The notes under the pieces: generated by a model
Databases searched by the model: none
Told to the model about the DNA's origin: nothing
What the model saw: only the letters and a program-made list of their open reading frames with translations
Shown here: one piece after another, positions 32,353 through 40,780 of the stretch
How the letters are laid out: each line of letters opens with the position of its first letter
Numbering within the stretch: the stretch's first letter is position 1
From: Dehalococcoidia bacterium
GTDB lineage: Bacteria > Chloroflexota > Dehalococcoidia > UBA2979
DNA: 64,000 nt
NCBI GenBank assembly: GCA_028279505.1
Contig: JANQNP010000010.1
Coordinates: 62,001 to 126,000 of the forward strand
Direction of reading: 5' to 3'
Program-made: the position numbers and the translations under genes

Positions 32353-33387
32353 CTACCCGCCGGCCAGTTCCGCGATCACCTCGCCGGCAATGGTGAGCGC
32401 CTCGTCGATCTGCGCGGTCGTCACATCGAGGTGGGTCACCATCCGGATCCGGTCGGGCCTCCCCGTAGAGAGCACCCCGCGCTCACGCAACGCCGCCTGC
32501 AAAGCCGCGCCATCGATCCCCTGCGGCTCGAAGAACACCATGTTGGTGCCAACGGTCGACGGATCGAGGTCGATCCCCGGCAGCTCCGCGAGCCCGTTGG
32601 CCAGCCGTCGCGCGTTCGCGTGATCCTCCGACATCCGCTCCACGTGATGATCGAGGGCGTATCGCGCCGCCGCCGCCAGCACGCCGGACTGGCGCATGCC
32701 GCCGCCCACCTGCCGTCGGATCGGCCGCGCTCGGTCGATGAAGTCGCGCGGCCCGGTCAGCACTGAACCGACCGGCGCCCCCAGCCCCTTAGAGAAGCAA
32801 AACGAAACGGTGTCGGCGGGCCCGAGCAGCGTCGCCGCGTCCGTCTCCAGCGCGGCCGCCGCGTTGAAGATCCGCGCCCCATCAACGTGCACCGCCGCGC
32901 CGGCGGCGTGGGCCACCTCGGCCACCTCGCGCATCTCCTGTGCGGGAATCGCCGCGCCGCCGCAGCGGTTCTGCGTGTTCTCCAGGCACACCACCGTCGT
33001 CCGCGGCACGCCGCTCCGGATCGTCGCGCGCACCGCGTCCGGGTCGATGTGCCCGCCCGCGTCGTTGGGCACGCTCCGCAGACTGACCCCACCGAGGGCC
33101 GGGGCACCGACCCCCTCGTAGTGCAGGATGTGCGACTCCGAACCCACGATCGCCTCGTCGCCGCGCCCGCAGTGCGTCAGCAGCGACACGAGGTTGGCCA
33201 TCGTCCCGCTCGGAACGAACAGCGCTGCTTCCTTGCCGACGGCCGCGGCCGCGGCCGCCTCAAGCGCGTTGACGCTCGGGTCATCGCCGAGCACGTCGTC
33301 GCCGAGCTCGGCGCTCGTCATCGCCTCGAGCATGCCGGGGACGGGGCGCGTGACCGTGTCGGATCGCAGGTCGATCACGTCTGGCAT
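32353..33387 (-). CDS. ltaE: Low-specificity threonine aldolase
   Basis: DLRSDTVTRPVPGMLEAM, CLENTQNRCGG, VHVDGARIFNA, SFCFSKGLGAPVGSVL. Confidence 0.93.
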   Translation of the reverse strand: MPDVIDLRSDTVTRPVPGMLEAMTSAELGDDVLGDDPSVNALEAAAAAAVGKEAALFVPSGTMANLVSLLTHCGRGDEAIVGSESHILHYEGVGAPALGGVSLRSVPNDAGGHIDPDAVRATIRSGVPRTTVVCLENTQNRCGGAAIPAQEMREVAEVAHAAGAAVHVDGARIFNAAAALETDAATLLGPADTVSFCFSKGLGAPVGSVLTGPRDFIDRARPIRRQVGGGMRQSGVLAAAARYALDHHVERMSEDHANARRLANGLAELPGIDLDPSTVGTNMVFFEPQGIDGAALQAALRERGVLSTGRPDRIRMVTHLDVTTAQIDEALTIAGEVIAELAGG

Positions 33388-33526
33388 CAGGGGCTCCGGA
33401 ACGGTCGGACGGACAGAAATCGGAGCGTAGCAGAGACCGCTCTCAGCGGCTCACACCGCGGCCATCACACGCGTTGACAGCAACCGTTGATCGACATGAG
33501 GCCGCGCGAATTGGAACGAAGTCGCG

Positions 33527-33973
33527 CTAGTGCTGCGGCGACCGCTCCCAGAGCGTCTCCCAGCCCTCGCCACCGCGGATCGCCCCAACCAGCTCGCTCT
33601 GCTCGAGTTGGAACGCCTCGGCGAAGGCCGCGTTCACCTGCTGCACGGCACCCACGCCACCCAGCTCGAAGAACCGCTCCTCGAGCCGCTTCCACAGCCC
33701 TACGTTCTTCAGCACCTGCACGCTCTGGCGCCACTGAAAGACCGTGATCTGCTCCGGCGCCGGCATGCCCGGCCGCGCCTCCTCGAGGAACCGGTAGCGC
33801 TCGCGCCCCGAGTTCACGGGTGGCACCACCTGGATGAAGATCTCGCCGCCGTCGTTCTGACGCGCGTCGACGAGGAGTCGCTGCTCGATGCGATCGAACC
33901 GGATGACGAAGACGTCGGCCCCGTCGATCACTTCCTGCAGCGCTGCGAGGTTAATGTCGTAGTCGGCGTCCAT
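33527..33973 (-). CDS. Hypothetical protein
   Basis: 149-aa ORF, in-frame ATG, consistent codon use; no recognised domain. Confidence 0.55.
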   Translation of the reverse strand: MDADYDINLAALQEVIDGADVFVIRFDRIEQRLLVDARQNDGGEIFIQVVPPVNSGRERYRFLEEARPGMPAPEQITVFQWRQSVQVLKNVGLWKRLEERFFELGGVGAVQQVNAAFAEAFQLEQSELVGAIRGGEGWETLWERSPQH

Positions 33974-34028
33974 GTCCGCGATCTTAGCGCAGGACCACGC
34001 CAGCCGCGCTACCCGATCTCGATCAACT

Positions 34029-34922
34029 TCAGCGCACCTGGTAGGTGCGATCGAGGTACGGGATGTTGATCAGCCCGGACATCTGCATCCCGAACACGAT
34101 CAGCACCACGCCGCCGATCCGCGTCAGCGTGTCGAGCTGCTGCTGCACCGAGTTGCCAATGAACCCGACTGAAGCCCCAATGAACGCGAAGACGATCGTG
34201 AACCCGATGACGAACGCCAGCGCGTGCGTGATCACCCGCCGTCGCGTCGCCGCCGTCTGCTCCGATCCAACGACTGCCTCGCCGGCGATGTTCACGAGGT
34301 AGGCCGGCACCAGCGGCAGCACGCACGGCGACAGGAACGACACGACGCCACCGAAGAAGGCAATGAACGGCCCGAGGCCGCCGCTCACGCTACCCGTCAG
34401 GTCCTGCTCAACCGACGAGGTCTGATCGAACAGGAAGCCGAAGCTCTGGAAGTACTGGTTCAGCCGCCCGAACTCACCGAGGAACATCAAAGTCCCGACG
34501 CCGATGAAGATCGCGCCGCTGCCGATCATCAACTTGCCCATGTGCGGCTGCAGCTTCCGCAGCCGAGGAGAGATCCAGCCGAAGAACGCCGCGAACGCGA
34601 GGAACCACACCCCGAGGCCCAGCGCGTAGAACGTCAGCAACATCGCGCCCTGACCGGCCGTGCCCGACGTCGCCGCCAGAGTCAGCACGACCCCGAGGAT
34701 CGGACCGATACACGGTGACCACGCGACGGAGAACGCCGCCCCGATTGCGAACGAGCGTGGGTAGCCGTCCCGCACGACGCCGAATCGGCGCGGGCTGCCT
34801 GGGTCTGCCGGAGTTGGAACGGCTGGCGGCGCCGTCGTTGCCACGGGCGTCTCCTCAGCGATCGGCGGTGGGGCGGCCGGTGTGTTCGCTATGACGATTG
34901 TCGGGTGCCGCTGCCGCGACAC
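34029..34922 (-). CDS. ccdA: Cytochrome c biogenesis/thiol-disulfide transmembrane protein, CcdA/DsbD type, permuted halves
   Basis: N-terminal half has SPCIGPILGVVLTLAA; C-terminal half has FLSPCVLPLVPAYLVNIAGEAVVG...RRRVITHALAFVIGFTIVFAFIGAS. Confidence 0.85.
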   Translation of the reverse strand: MSRQRHPTIVIANTPAAPPPIAEETPVATTAPPAVPTPADPGSPRRFGVVRDGYPRSFAIGAAFSVAWSPCIGPILGVVLTLAATSGTAGQGAMLLTFYALGLGVWFLAFAAFFGWISPRLRKLQPHMGKLMIGSGAIFIGVGTLMFLGEFGRLNQYFQSFGFLFDQTSSVEQDLTGSVSGGLGPFIAFFGGVVSFLSPCVLPLVPAYLVNIAGEAVVGSEQTAATRRRVITHALAFVIGFTIVFAFIGASVGFIGNSVQQQLDTLTRIGGVVLIVFGMQMSGLINIPYLDRTYQVR

Positions 34923-35002
34923 GCGTGAGGGGCGTCACCGAGTCACTCGATTCGCCGCTCCCGCGCCGAGCGCCCAGGCGAGCCGGCTCACCATTGCCGG
35001 CT

Positions 35003-35200
35003 TCAGCTCTCGATCCCGATCAGCTGACGGCGCGCCGCGTCGTAGCGTTCCTTCGCCCGCGCCTCGCGGCTGAGCAGCCCCTTGATCTCCGGCGGCGGCA
35101 GTCGCTCCCCGTCGAGGAGGAACGAGTGCACCCGTTCGAGCTGCTCCTGCCAGCGCTCGAACGCCTCGCGATATTCCTGCTTCTCCTCGTCAGTGGCCAT
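35003..35200 (-). CDS. Small hypothetical protein (65 aa, charged, helical)
   Basis: MATDEEKQEYREAFERWQEQLERVHSFLLDGERLPPPEIKGLLSREARAKERYDAARRQLIGIES; SD-like GGAG poorly defined. Confidence 0.6.
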   Translation of the reverse strand: MATDEEKQEYREAFERWQEQLERVHSFLLDGERLPPPEIKGLLSREARAKERYDAARRQLIGIES

Positions 35201-35263
35201 GGACCGATTCTAGCAATCGGAGCCGGTCCCGCTCGCCGCGTGGATGCCCGGTTTGCGGCCTGT

Positions 35264-35301
35264 TGATATCGGCTTGATATCGCCCCCCACCGGGTGGATA
35301 A
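35264..35301 (+). promoter_or_regulatory. Promoter TTGATA-N17-GATAAC with tandem TTGATATCG repeat
   Basis: TTGATATCGGCTTGATATCGCCCCCCACCGGGTGGATAAC; two TTGATATCG copies spaced 2 nt. Confidence 0.45.
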
Positions 35302-35379
35302 CCTGATAAAGTGTCGCGTCGTGGGCCACGGATCGGCCCCGAGTTCCCAGCACGGATGCTCTTGGCGGGGAGGGAACTC

Positions 35380-35628
35380 ATGGCGAGTCCAGCGCTGGAT
35401 CGCTTCGTCGGAAGACAGCCAACTGTCGGACCGGTACTTCCAGAGTCACGTGACGAGCTGCCGTTTCCGGCGACCATCAGCCGGCTGCCGGAAAGCGAAC
35501 GACGGCTTCCGGATTCGAAGATCGTGACCGACTCCGGAGTCCAGTGGGAGCACGTCGCCGCAGGCGCGCTCGCCGGCTTCGGCGCCGGCTTCGCGTGGGC
35601 GCTCGCCCTCGTCCTGCTCGCGCCCTAG
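35380..35628 (+). CDS. Small single-TM hypothetical protein
   Basis: MASPALDRFVGRQPTVGP... TM near C-terminus; GGGAGG before ATG. Confidence 0.55.
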   Translation: MASPALDRFVGRQPTVGPVLPESRDELPFPATISRLPESERRLPDSKIVTDSGVQWEHVAAGALAGFGAGFAWALALVLLAP

Positions 35629-35730
35629 ATCGGCCCCGGCTCCACCCGAGGTCGCATCCGACCGGCCGCTGCCGGATCGGCTGCCGGCAACCTCCACCGC
35701 TCACCATCGGCTCGCCCGGACGGGGACCTC

Positions 35731-36369
35731 ATGCTCGCGCGCAACCTCATCGTCACGGCAATCGCGACTCTCGCGCTCGTCGTCGGATCCGACCGCGCCG
35801 AGGCCGAAGGCTTCATCGAGGATCTCACCCACGAGGGCGTCGCCCTCGCCATCTGGGACGGCGGCAGCGTCGACGACCTCCCCACCCTGCACCCGAACGT
35901 CAGCTCGGTCTGGGTCACGGTGGATGGCGAGCTGGTCGGCTACATCCCGCTCGCGCCAACCTTCGTGAACCAGGACTTCCTCACCCTCTACCCCGCGGGC
36001 ACCGTCCCGGAGGGAACGCCCATGCTGGCCACCGTCACCGGGCCCGCCTTGCCCGTCGGCGCAGGTCCACCGCCTGACCCCACGCCCGGGCCACGCTTCA
36101 CCGCGATCCCTCCACGACTCCACGAGATCGTGAACGCCGAACTCGCCGGCTTCGCCTCCACAACCGATGACGAGCCGCTCGCCCCCGCCCGAGGTGAATG
36201 CTCCACCGACGAGGAGCACCTGCTCGGCTGGGGCTGGCCGAACGGCACCGAGGTCATCGTCATCGGCGTCGGCATTAGCGACTGCGACGGCTGGACCTAC
36301 CTCCGAGACGAAACCGGCGCTACCCGCTACTGGCTCGAGAACCGCTTCGTGAACCCGAACCCCTCCTAG
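35731..36369 (+). CDS. Secreted hypothetical protein
   Basis: Signal peptide MLARNLIVTAIATLALVVGSDRAEAEG. Confidence 0.65.
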   Translation: MLARNLIVTAIATLALVVGSDRAEAEGFIEDLTHEGVALAIWDGGSVDDLPTLHPNVSSVWVTVDGELVGYIPLAPTFVNQDFLTLYPAGTVPEGTPMLATVTGPALPVGAGPPPDPTPGPRFTAIPPRLHEIVNAELAGFASTTDDEPLAPARGECSTDEEHLLGWGWPNGTEVIVIGVGISDCDGWTYLRDETGATRYWLENRFVNPNPS

Positions 36370-36408
36370 CGCCTCAACCATCGGGGTCGCTAGGACGCCC
36401 CAGGCACA

Positions 36409-36437
36409 AGAAAGCCACGGGCCGCTGGCCCGTGGCT
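36409..36437 (-). terminator. Rho-independent terminator of tRNA-Glu
   Basis: Minus strand AGCCACGGGCC-agc-GGCCCGTGGCT-TTCTTGT. Confidence 0.8.
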
Positions 36438-36450
36438 TCGTTGGTGTCGG

Positions 36451-36527
36451 TGGTAGCGCATACGGGATTCGAACCCGTGATCTCCGCCTTGAGAGGGCGG
36501 TGTCCTAGGCCGCTAGACGAATGCGCC
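36451..36527 (-). tRNA. tRNA-Glu (anticodon CTC), CCA encoded
   Basis: Minus GGCGCATTCGTCTAGCGGCCTAGGACACCGCCCTCTCAAGGCGGAGATCACGGGTTCGAATCCCGTATGCGCTACCA; anticodon loop CTCTCAA; T-arm GGGTTCGAATCCC. Confidence 0.95.
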
Positions 36528-36659
36528 ACGGAGTGAGACGGCGTCGATCCTAGCGGACCACCGGCGGCGTGCAAGTCGGTATTGCCCCTCGCTCCGCTCC
36601 GCTACGATGCCGCCCGTTGACGGTCAGCACGACCCGCATCGACGAGCGAGGAGCACCCC

Positions 36660-37613
36660 ATGGATCTCGGAATCATGATCGAAGGTCAGGAAGACCTGAA
36701 CTGGGACCTCTGGCGCCGCATCATCCGAACCACCGAGGATTCCGGGTTCGAATCCCTCTGGCGCTCAGACCACTTCTTCTCGCTCTCCGGACCCACCGAC
36801 CGCGACGCGCTCGAGACCTTCATCTCCTTCGTCCTCGTCGCCGAGGAGTCAGAGCGCATCCGCTTCGGCCCACTCGTCTCCTCGATGACCTTCCGTCACC
36901 CGTCGCTCCTCGCGAGGATGGCGGCCCAGATCGATGTGCTCAGCGGCGGCCGCTTCGTCCTCGGCATGGGCGCCGGCTGGAACGTGCCCGAGCACGAAGC
37001 CTTCGGCCTCCCGTTCCCGCCACTCGGCGAGCGCATGGACCGTCTCGAGGAGTGCGTCCAGCTGGTGCAGGCGCTCTGGGCCGACGGCCCAGCATCCTTC
37101 GAGGGCAAGCACTACCAGCTCCGCGACGTCACCTCGTTCCCGAAGCCGGCGCAGTCGCCGCTCCCCGTGCTGATCGGCGGCCGCGGCGAGCGCCGCACGC
37201 TGCGAATCGTCGCTCGCTACGCGAACGAGTGGAACGTCGTCGGCGTCGACACCGAGGAGTACCAGCGCCTCACCGGCGTCCTCGCCGCGCACTGCGAGGA
37301 CGCCGGCCGCGCCCCGTCCGAGATCCGCCACACGCAGATGGCCGCGCCCGTGATCGGTCGCGACGACGCCGGCGTGAAGGCGCACCTCGCGAGGATCGTC
37401 GAGAAGATCCCCGCGCTCGGTCAGCAGTCGGTTGACGAGACCCTCGAGGGCCTCGCCCAGCGCGGCTGGCTCGTCGGCACGCCGGCCCAGATCGTCGACG
37501 AACTCGGCCGCCGCGAGGAAGCCGGCATCACGAGGACCATGCTCCAGCACCACGCCAACGACGACTTCGAAACGATCGAGCTGCTCGCCTCGGAAGTGCT
37601 CCCGCAGGTGTAG
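36660..37613 (+). CDS. LLM class F420-dependent oxidoreductase
   Basis: DSGFESLWRSDHF, RIRFGPLVSSMTFRHPSLLARMAAQIDVLSGGRFVLGMGAGW. Confidence 0.9.
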   Translation: MDLGIMIEGQEDLNWDLWRRIIRTTEDSGFESLWRSDHFFSLSGPTDRDALETFISFVLVAEESERIRFGPLVSSMTFRHPSLLARMAAQIDVLSGGRFVLGMGAGWNVPEHEAFGLPFPPLGERMDRLEECVQLVQALWADGPASFEGKHYQLRDVTSFPKPAQSPLPVLIGGRGERRTLRIVARYANEWNVVGVDTEEYQRLTGVLAAHCEDAGRAPSEIRHTQMAAPVIGRDDAGVKAHLARIVEKIPALGQQSVDETLEGLAQRGWLVGTPAQIVDELGRREEAGITRTMLQHHANDDFETIELLASEVLPQV

Positions 37614-37647
37614 GGCGCCGTGTAGCGACGCCCCGCTCTAGCGACGC

Positions 37648-38415
37648 CTAGTCCGGGTAGCCGAGCCGCAACCGCGTCTCGCGACCGAACAACGGCTCGA
37701 AGGCGATCCCGGCGCGCGCATACACGCCGGGCGGGATTCCGACGTCTGCCAACCACAGCTCGCCAGCGTTCTCCTCGGTCAGCCCAACCTTCGGCAGCGC
37801 AAGCGTGAGCGTCCGAGCCGGCCGCACCACCACCCCCGGCGCCTCGCCGCTGTCCGCGTCGATCCCGGACGGCACGTCGAGCGAGAGGACCGGCACGCCA
37901 GCCGCCTGGCTCGCCCGGATGAGAGCCATCTGCCTTGCGCGCGGCGCGCCATCGAGGCTGTAGCCCACCACCGCGTCGATGATCAGATCCGCCTCCGCGG
38001 CATCGAACGCCTCGTCCCAGGTCAGGATCCGCGCCGGCGCCTCCGCGAGCGCGAGCAGCTGCTGACCCAGCGCCCCGTCGGCCGCGGCCGGCCGGGTGAT
38101 GGTCACCACCGTCACATGCGCCCCGCGGTTCGCGAGGTGACGCGCGGCGCAGACGCCTCCGGCTCCGTTCCCGCCGGTCCCCGCCAGCACGAGGATCCGC
38201 GCGTCACGCCAGTCGTCGCCCAGCATGTCGAGCGCCGTCAGCGCCAGGTCGGTCCCCGCGTGCTCCATCATCTGCAGCAGCGTCGGCCCCGACTGCTCGA
38301 CCGCGATCCGGTCGATCTCCAGCATCTGCGCCGACGTGATCGCAGGCACGCTCCGCCCGTCCTCCGTCGAGAACGTCATCCGCCGCGTGCCATCGATCGT
38401 CGCCACCGGTCCCCC
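37648..38415 (-). CDS. nnrE: NAD(P)H-hydrate epimerase (YjeF N-terminal domain only)
   Basis: ITSAQMLEIDRIAVEQSGPTLLQMMEHAG, VLAGTGGNGAGGVCAARHL, DAVVGYSLDG, DVPSGIDADSG. Start uncertain. Confidence 0.85.
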   Translation of the reverse strand, partial: GGPVATIDGTRRMTFSTEDGRSVPAITSAQMLEIDRIAVEQSGPTLLQMMEHAGTDLALTALDMLGDDWRDARILVLAGTGGNGAGGVCAARHLANRGAHVTVVTITRPAAADGALGQQLLALAEAPARILTWDEAFDAAEADLIIDAVVGYSLDGAPRARQMALIRASQAAGVPVLSLDVPSGIDADSGEAPGVVVRPARTLTLALPKVGLTEENAGELWLADVGIPPGVYARAGIAFEPLFGRETRLRLGYPD

Positions 38416-38509
38416 GAAACTTCGGAGCAGTCTACCCACCACCCGAGGCACGCGAACCGCACCCGCCCCGGAGGCACCCACCGACGGCGTGTGCCAACAT
38501 GCCGCCTCC

Positions 38510-39802
38510 ATGAGCCAGTCCGACGATGGCGCACCTCCCGAGGGCTCCCCGCCCGCGGGCGACCAGGTCGACGACGCGACCTGGGGCGAAGCGCGCGCCT
38601 GGTCGCCGTTCGGCCTCGACGGCTTCCGCTACCTCTGGGGCGCCGCGCTCTCCTGGGTGATGACGCGCGAGCTCCGCATCCTCGTCACGAGCGTGTGGCT
38701 GTTCGAGGAGACCGGGTCCGCCTCCCAGCTCGCCCTGATCGGCGCCGTCCAGCTCATCGTCCAGATCCCCGCGCTGCTCTGGGGCGGCACGCTCGCCGAC
38801 CGCGTCGACCGTCGTCGCATGCTCGTCGCGACCCAGGCCGTCTCCGTGGCGCTGATGGTCCTCATGGGCATCCTCGACGTCGGCGGCCAGCTACAGCCCT
38901 GGCACATCTACGTCGCCGTCGCCGCGATCGCCTCGACGAACATTATGGGCAGCATCGCCCACTCGGCGCTGCTCCCCTCGGTCGTGCCGGACCGCTGCCT
39001 CGTCCAGGGTGTCGTCGCCCAGACCGTCACCCAGCAAGGCACCGCCGTCGCCGCGCCGCTGCTCTTCGCGCTCGTCGCCGCGGTGATGGACGTCACTGCG
39101 ACGTTCTTCCTGACCGCCCTCGTCGCCACGCCCTCGCTGGTCTTGCCGCTGCTGATCCGGATACGCTTCCAGCCGCCGCTCGCGCGCGAGGAGGGCTCAA
39201 CCCTCCGTCGAACCTGGGAAGGCTTCCGCTTCGTCCGCCGTCACCGGCTGCTGCCGGGGCTCTACATCCTCGATGTCGGGATCACCGTCTTCAGCTTCTA
39301 CCGCCAGCTCTTTCCGCTGTTCGCGAAGGAACTCTACGGCGGCGGCGCCACGGCCACCGGCCTACTCACCGCCGCGAACTCGTTCGGCGCCATCGGCGGC
39401 ACACTGCTGGTGCTGATCCTCCGCAACTACCGGGCGAAGGGGATGCTCGTCCTCTACGCCACGATCGTCTACGCGCTGCTGCTCTTCCCGCTCGCAGTCG
39501 TCCAGCAGCTCTGGATCGGCATGCTGCTGATCGGCGGACTGGGCGCGATGGACGGCATCAGCGTCGCGATGCGCCAGTCAATCATGCAGCTCACGACACC
39601 CGACCAGATGCGAGGTCGCGCCGTGGCGCTTCAGGTCCTGGCGGCCCAGACCGCGAACAACATCGGCACCCTCGAGGTCGGCTTCCTCGCCGCCGCCGCG
39701 GGCCTGTCGTTCACCCTGACGTTCGGCGGCATTGCCGCGCTCGTGTTCACGATCGGCGCCTGGCGTCTCGTGCCAGGCATCCGCGACTACCGCTACCCCT
39801 AA
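38510..39802 (+). CDS. MFS transporter
   Basis: 12-TM pattern, LWGGTLADRVDRRRMLVATQ motif A. Confidence 0.88.
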   Translation: MSQSDDGAPPEGSPPAGDQVDDATWGEARAWSPFGLDGFRYLWGAALSWVMTRELRILVTSVWLFEETGSASQLALIGAVQLIVQIPALLWGGTLADRVDRRRMLVATQAVSVALMVLMGILDVGGQLQPWHIYVAVAAIASTNIMGSIAHSALLPSVVPDRCLVQGVVAQTVTQQGTAVAAPLLFALVAAVMDVTATFFLTALVATPSLVLPLLIRIRFQPPLAREEGSTLRRTWEGFRFVRRHRLLPGLYILDVGITVFSFYRQLFPLFAKELYGGGATATGLLTAANSFGAIGGTLLVLILRNYRAKGMLVLYATIVYALLLFPLAVVQQLWIGMLLIGGLGAMDGISVAMRQSIMQLTTPDQMRGRAVALQVLAAQTANNIGTLEVGFLAAAAGLSFTLTFGGIAALVFTIGAWRLVPGIRDYRYP

Positions 39803-39877
39803 CAGCCCAGGGCGCACCACCCCTCGAGGCGCGCTGCCTCCGGCCGCCCGATGTCCGGCGATCGCCGACGTGCTTGG

Positions 39878-40696
39878 CTATGCGGCGGCGGGCCGCTCGG
39901 AGACGGCGTTCCGGAACCACGACACGCGGTTGTGCAGCGCCTCTTCGCCACCCACCGAGGACAGCAGCAGCTTCTCCTCGCGGCGCAACTCCAGGTTCGC
40001 CTCCGGGAACACCGACGCCTCGCAGAGTCCGTCGCCGATCCCGACCCGCAGCGAAAGCCAGCGGCTGTCACGAACAGCGCGCGCCAGCGCGCTGCGACCG
40101 CCCTCGTGGTGGTCGCCAACCGCCTCGACGATCTCGTCCGGCAGGCTCCACGCCTCCGCGATCCGCTGTCCGTACTCCTGGTGGTCGTAGCCAAACACGT
40201 CGATCTCGATCGACCGCGCATCGGCGCCCTGGCTCGCGAGCGTGACCACCTTCGCATAGCGCTCCGGGTCGGCCTGTGCCATCGCCATCCGCCCGAGGTC
40301 GTGCAGCATCCCAGCGGCAAACCCGCCGCTCGCCTCCGAGTCCTTCCGCAGCGCCTGGTCCGTCAGGATCGCGCATGCGATCAAGTGCTCCCAGAGCTGG
40401 TCGGCGTCGATCCCGGCGTCGCGAATGTCCTTGAACGTCGTGCCGACGACGGTGCCCGCCACGAGGCGGCGCGTCGCGTCGAATCCGATGCGCATGATCG
40501 CCTGATCTGCCTGCGTGACGCGGTTGACCGGCGCGGACGCCGCCGAGTTCGCCGCGCGCAGCACGGCCGTCGTGAGCGCCGGGTCCGCCGACACGGTCTC
40601 GGCCAGCTCGCCGACCTCGGCGTTCTGGTCTTCGAGGAGTTGCAGCGCCTTCGCGTGCGGTGCGGGAAGGACGGGCAGGGCTTCAGCGTGGGTCAT
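39878..40696 (-). CDS. HDOD domain protein
   Basis: VSADPALTTAVLRAANSA, HLIACAILTDQALRKD, GMLHDLGRMAMAQADPERYAKV. Confidence 0.87.
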   Translation of the reverse strand: MTHAEALPVLPAPHAKALQLLEDQNAEVGELAETVSADPALTTAVLRAANSAASAPVNRVTQADQAIMRIGFDATRRLVAGTVVGTTFKDIRDAGIDADQLWEHLIACAILTDQALRKDSEASGGFAAGMLHDLGRMAMAQADPERYAKVVTLASQGADARSIEIDVFGYDHQEYGQRIAEAWSLPDEIVEAVGDHHEGGRSALARAVRDSRWLSLRVGIGDGLCEASVFPEANLELRREEKLLLSSVGGEEALHNRVSWFRNAVSERPAAA

Positions 40697-40780
40697 GACT
40701 ACCTCCGAGGTGGCCTCGGGGAATCATCGACCGAAGGTGTCGGACTCACGAGTTTCTGTTCGTCAGCGTCCCGTCAGCGC

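Noticed and set aside
36738-36760. T-arm-like GGGTTCGAATCCC 260 bp from tRNA-Glu, considered as a second tRNA or att site
   Set aside because: It encodes the SGFES part of a conserved LLM oxidoreductase motif, and no cloverleaf surrounds it; no integrase nearby.
38116-40245. 709-aa + strand ORF
   Set aside because: Out of frame with the MFS gene and antisense to nnrE/HDOD; Arg/Pro-rich low-complexity shadow translation.
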